Source of the DNA: Niveibacterium umoris
GTDB lineage: Bacteria; Pseudomonadota; Gammaproteobacteria; Burkholderiales; Rhodocyclaceae
Assembly (NCBI RefSeq): GCF_014197015.1
Contig: NZ_JACIET010000001.1
Span: forward strand, 372,001-436,000
DNA length: 64,000 bases
Reading direction: 5' to 3'
The first letter of the stretch is position 1; each line of letters begins with the position of its first letter. The notes under the pieces were generated by a model that was not told where the DNA came from, searched no databases, and worked only from the letters and a program-made list of their open reading frames with translations. A program made the position numbers and the translations under genes. Below, one piece after another: positions 61,670-64,000 of the stretch.

Positions 61670-62506
61670 TTACAGCATCGCAGGCGCGGGGTCGGATTCT
61701 GCGCCGCTCGCGGTATTCGCGTGACGACTCACCAGCGTGCCAGACTCCACCCTCACCTTGTCGCCGGCATGCCATTGAGATCCGTTGGTCTGGGTAAGCG
61801 TACGCCGGCTGCCATCGTCCATTTGGACGGTGATTTCGTACTGTTGCGTCTTGCGGATGCGTTTTTCCGCTTCGTTGCCTGCGAAGCCACCGAGGATCGC
61901 CCCGCCGATGCGGGCCACCTGCTTGCCGGTGCCTTCGCCAACCTGATGCCCGAGCACGCCGCCGAGGATCGCACCGCCAATTGCGCCCAGGCCCGTGCCC
62001 TGGCCTTCGTGTTCGACGACGCGCACGCTCTCGACCACCCCGCATTCGTCACAGCGGGCCACCTGCACCGGTCTTGATGTGTCCGGGGCGCGGGTCGGAA
62101 TGGTCGATGCTGGCCGCTGCTGCGCTTCTTCGCTGTGTGCGACTTCAATCGGCCTGGTTTTGCTGCTCTCGTGATGCTTCACCGGCTTGGTCGTCGTGTG
62201 GGCGACTTCACGCGAGGGAACGTGTGCGGGTTTCATTTCAGCCGGGGCTTTGGCAGGACTTGCGACGGGTGCCGCGGGTTCGGACGCAGCAGCGACCGGC
62301 GCGATGGGCGCGACCGGTGACGACACGGTGCTCCCGGGGGGCTGCGTTGCCATTGCATCGGATTGCGGCGCGCTGGCGTGGCCGATCGGCAATACGCCGG
62401 TCAACGCGGCGATGCCGGTCAGACTGAACAGGGTGACAGAGCCGGCTGCGATCCACAGCATCGGATGCATGCGCGATGTTTGCGGCACGGTGTTGGGACT
62501 GAGCAT
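61670..62506 (-). CDS. glycine-zipper (2TM) outer-membrane-associated protein
   Basis: 278 residues. A membrane anchor or signal near 15-40, a Pro/Ala-rich linker (about 45-150), then G-x3-G runs (G-A-I-G-G-A-I-L-G-G-V-L-G-H-Q-V-G) typical of the glycine-zipper 2TM domain, and a small beta tail (Y-E-I-T-V-Q-M-D-D-G-S-R-R-T-L). A C-D-E-C pair lies near the start of the zipper. Close to SlyB-like proteins in the C-terminal half. It stands alone between mnmC and the element-bearing gap. Confidence 0.78.
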   Translation of the reverse strand: MLSPNTVPQTSRMHPMLWIAAGSVTLFSLTGIAALTGVLPIGHASAPQSDAMATQPPGSTVSSPVAPIAPVAAASEPAAPVASPAKAPAEMKPAHVPSREVAHTTTKPVKHHESSKTRPIEVAHSEEAQQRPASTIPTRAPDTSRPVQVARCDECGVVESVRVVEHEGQGTGLGAIGGAILGGVLGHQVGEGTGKQVARIGGAILGGFAGNEAEKRIRKTQQYEITVQMDDGSRRTLTQTNGSQWHAGDKVRVESGTLVSRHANTASGAESDPAPAML

Positions 62507-62636
62507 GACTGCCTCCTCGTTAGGGGTATGCAGTCACGATAACGCCGCGTGCGTCAAACAGAGGACAGGTGTTACGCACGCTTACATCTGTATCGCGATT
62601 GCCACGCCGCCCATGACGGGGGCGTGGCGATCGGAT

Positions 62637-64000
62637 TCAGATTTCCGGAACCGGAGCGCTGCGGATCTTGCGGAACAGGAAGCGCGCCGGATCCACGCGA
62701 TCGGCGAGGGACTCGGGCAAGGGCGAAGGTTCATTGGCGATGCGGCTCGCAACAAACTCGGCGAGCAGCGAACACCAGACCAGGCCTCGCGCGCCGAAGC
62801 CTGAAAGCATGTAAAGGCCAGCGTGGCGCGGAACACTGGTGAGGTCGAATCCACGCCCGCTCATCACCGACGGCAACTCGCCGGCGATCGGCATGCGGTC
62901 CAGCGAAACCGGGCGTTGCCCGACTCGCCCGCCGAGGCGGTCCATCGGCGCATTCCTGGCGAACCCCGGCAGCATTTTCTGCAGCTTGTCGAGGTTTTCA
63001 AGGTGATCGCCCAGGCGCACATGGGTCGACTCGTCGTCGGCGAAGAAGGTGGCCCCGGCGCTGGTCACGCCATCGATGGCTGGCGTCGCGTAGCCCTGAC
63101 CGCAGACCACGGTCTTGAGCGCCGGGACCGCATCTTCAGGCAGGTGCGTGACCTGGCCGCGGGCGATGCGCAAGGGCATCCAGTCCGCCAGCGCCAGGCG
63201 TTTTGCGTCGGCTGCGTTGGCCAGCACGATGACCGGCGCTTCCGCAATGACCTGACCCTCGCCGGTCACGGCGCGCCACATCTTTCCGACGCGTTGCAGT
63301 CGGGCGACCGTCACGCCGAAACGGCCGGTGATGCGACCCGGGAAGCGGGCGAGGTTGGCGACGCAGAGACTCGGTGGATTGATCCAGCCGCCCAGCTGGA
63401 AGTACCAGCCACCGAATGCGACCGGCACGCCGGCAATGCCTTCCGCATGCTTCTTGTCGACGTAGCGGACAAAATCCTGCGGCGCCTTGATCGCTTCGAC
63501 GACCTGGCGCTGCTTTTCTTCCTGCTCGGCGTCGCGTGCCAGATGCAGTACGCCACACGGCGCCCACTTGACCTTCAACTCTTCTGCCTGAAGGCCCTTG
63601 ATGTGACGCAGGCCGTACAGGAAGCCGGCGCGGGTGATCTGGAACAGGCGGCTGTCGTCGGCCGAGGGCAGCGGCCGGAACGCGCCGGCCAGATTGCCCG
63701 ATGCGCCCTGCGCCGGTTGTGGTGCGGACTCGAGCAACTGCACGTCCCAACCGCGGGCCGCGAGTCGCTCTGCCATCGAGGTTCCGGCGAGGCCGGCACC
63801 GATCACGATAGCCTTGCGCTCGGTCGGGGTCTGTCTGCGCTCAGAAATCGTCGTCGCGCGGCCGCACAGCATTTCGCGTTTGCCGCCGAAGCCGGCTTGC
63901 TTGTCGGTGAGGAATCCCGCCTCTGCGAGCGCGGTCCGCACCCAGGCGGAGACCGACCAGGTTGCGATGCGGGTTTCCGAGTGGGCTCGCTCCGCGAGCG
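62637..64000 (-). CDS. mnmC: bifunctional tRNA (mnm5s2U34)-modifying enzyme MnmC, partial
   Basis: The frame stays open to the last base, so the start lies outside the window. The visible first residues (T-W-S-V-S-A-W-V-R-T-A-L ... G-F-G-G-K-R-E-M-L) are the end of the methyltransferase half. The FAD half begins near 63800 with A-I-V-I-G-A-G-L-A-G-T-S and runs to the end (G-F-G-A-R-G-L-V-W). MnmC removes the carboxymethyl group and methylates U34, in the same pathway as MnmA, encoded here at 49631. Confidence 0.93.
   Translation of the reverse strand, partial: LAERAHSETRIATWSVSAWVRTALAEAGFLTDKQAGFGGKREMLCGRATTISERRQTPTERKAIVIGAGLAGTSMAERLAARGWDVQLLESAPQPAQGASGNLAGAFRPLPSADDSRLFQITRAGFLYGLRHIKGLQAEELKVKWAPCGVLHLARDAEQEEKQRQVVEAIKAPQDFVRYVDKKHAEGIAGVPVAFGGWYFQLGGWINPPSLCVANLARFPGRITGRFGVTVARLQRVGKMWRAVTGEGQVIAEAPVIVLANAADAKRLALADWMPLRIARGQVTHLPEDAVPALKTVVCGQGYATPAIDGVTSAGATFFADDESTHVRLGDHLENLDKLQKMLPGFARNAPMDRLGGRVGQRPVSLDRMPIAGELPSVMSGRGFDLTSVPRHAGLYMLSGFGARGLVWCSLLAEFVASRIANEPSPLPESLADRVDPARFLFRKIRSAPVPEI

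Noticed and set aside
1-64000. CRISPR arrays, insertion sequences, prophage or toxin-antitoxin genes
   Set aside because: Looked for and not found: no regularly spaced direct repeats, transposase, integrase or small toxin pairs are evident.

Overview
The window is high-GC, densely coded DNA from a Gram-negative betaproteobacterium, most likely of the order Rhodocyclales (an inference from gene content and order; species not identifiable by eye). The clearest marker is the run tig-clpP-clpX-lon-hupB-tRNA-Val(TAC)-tRNA-Asp(GTC)-ppiD at 8718-17163, a conserved betaproteobacterial arrangement. LPS heptosyltransferase, fabI, kup and the outer-membrane lipoprotein signals fit a diderm. I saw no phage, insertion sequence, CRISPR array or rRNA; this looks like chromosomal backbone with accessory metabolic and signalling genes.

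Layout. 1-3395: a lipase-like hydrolase cut by the window edge and two exported parallel beta-helix proteins. 3526-8293 (minus): the stress-associated prkA-yeaH-spoVR operon. 8718-17163: the protein quality-control block, with a near-perfect sigma32 promoter before lon and a strong sigma70 promoter before hupB. 17241-21547: fabI, a methyltransferase-like gene, and an HDOD gene overlapping a GGDEF-EAL gene. 21909-28318: a lipoprotein penicillin/AHL-acylase homologue, an HtrA protease diverging from two small heat-shock genes across a shared heat-shock promoter region, and a CorA-type transporter with a changed GMN motif. 28315-32230 (minus): a MalZ-type glycosidase, PfkB kinase and MFS transporter operon. 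32325-40312: three more c-di-GMP/HDOD signalling genes, a DUF1631 gene and glutamate dehydrogenase. 40868-49621: kup, phosphohexomutase, a YheT hydrolase, a CREST membrane protein, waaF, a zinc-ribbon protein, ilvE and nudJ. 49631-55321: mnmA, a probably frameshifted gene, then lipid genes (WS/DGAT acyltransferase diverging from an acyl-CoA-binding protein, a polyhydroxyalkanoate-system protein, fadD). 55496-61423: an ArsR repressor with several cysteines diverging from an RND efflux operon that continues into DUF2892, thioredoxin 2 and OsmC genes. 61670-64000 (minus): a glycine-zipper protein and bifunctional mnmC, cut by the window edge.

The points most worth a second look are: (1) the 61-kb and 55-kb convergent intergenic gaps, which share a previously unnamed (to me) ordered element containing DnaA-box-like nonamers, with a tandem hairpin-plus-nonamer module in the 61-kb copy; (2) the ArsR-RND-DUF2892-TrxC-OsmC cluster, which looks like a thiol or reactive-sulfur response unit; (3) the back-to-back sigma32 promoters at 25.65 kb built on one perfect palindrome; (4) the CorA protein with GMS instead of GMN and an MgtE-N-like front end. 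All functional statements are from reading motifs and context; no database search was possible.
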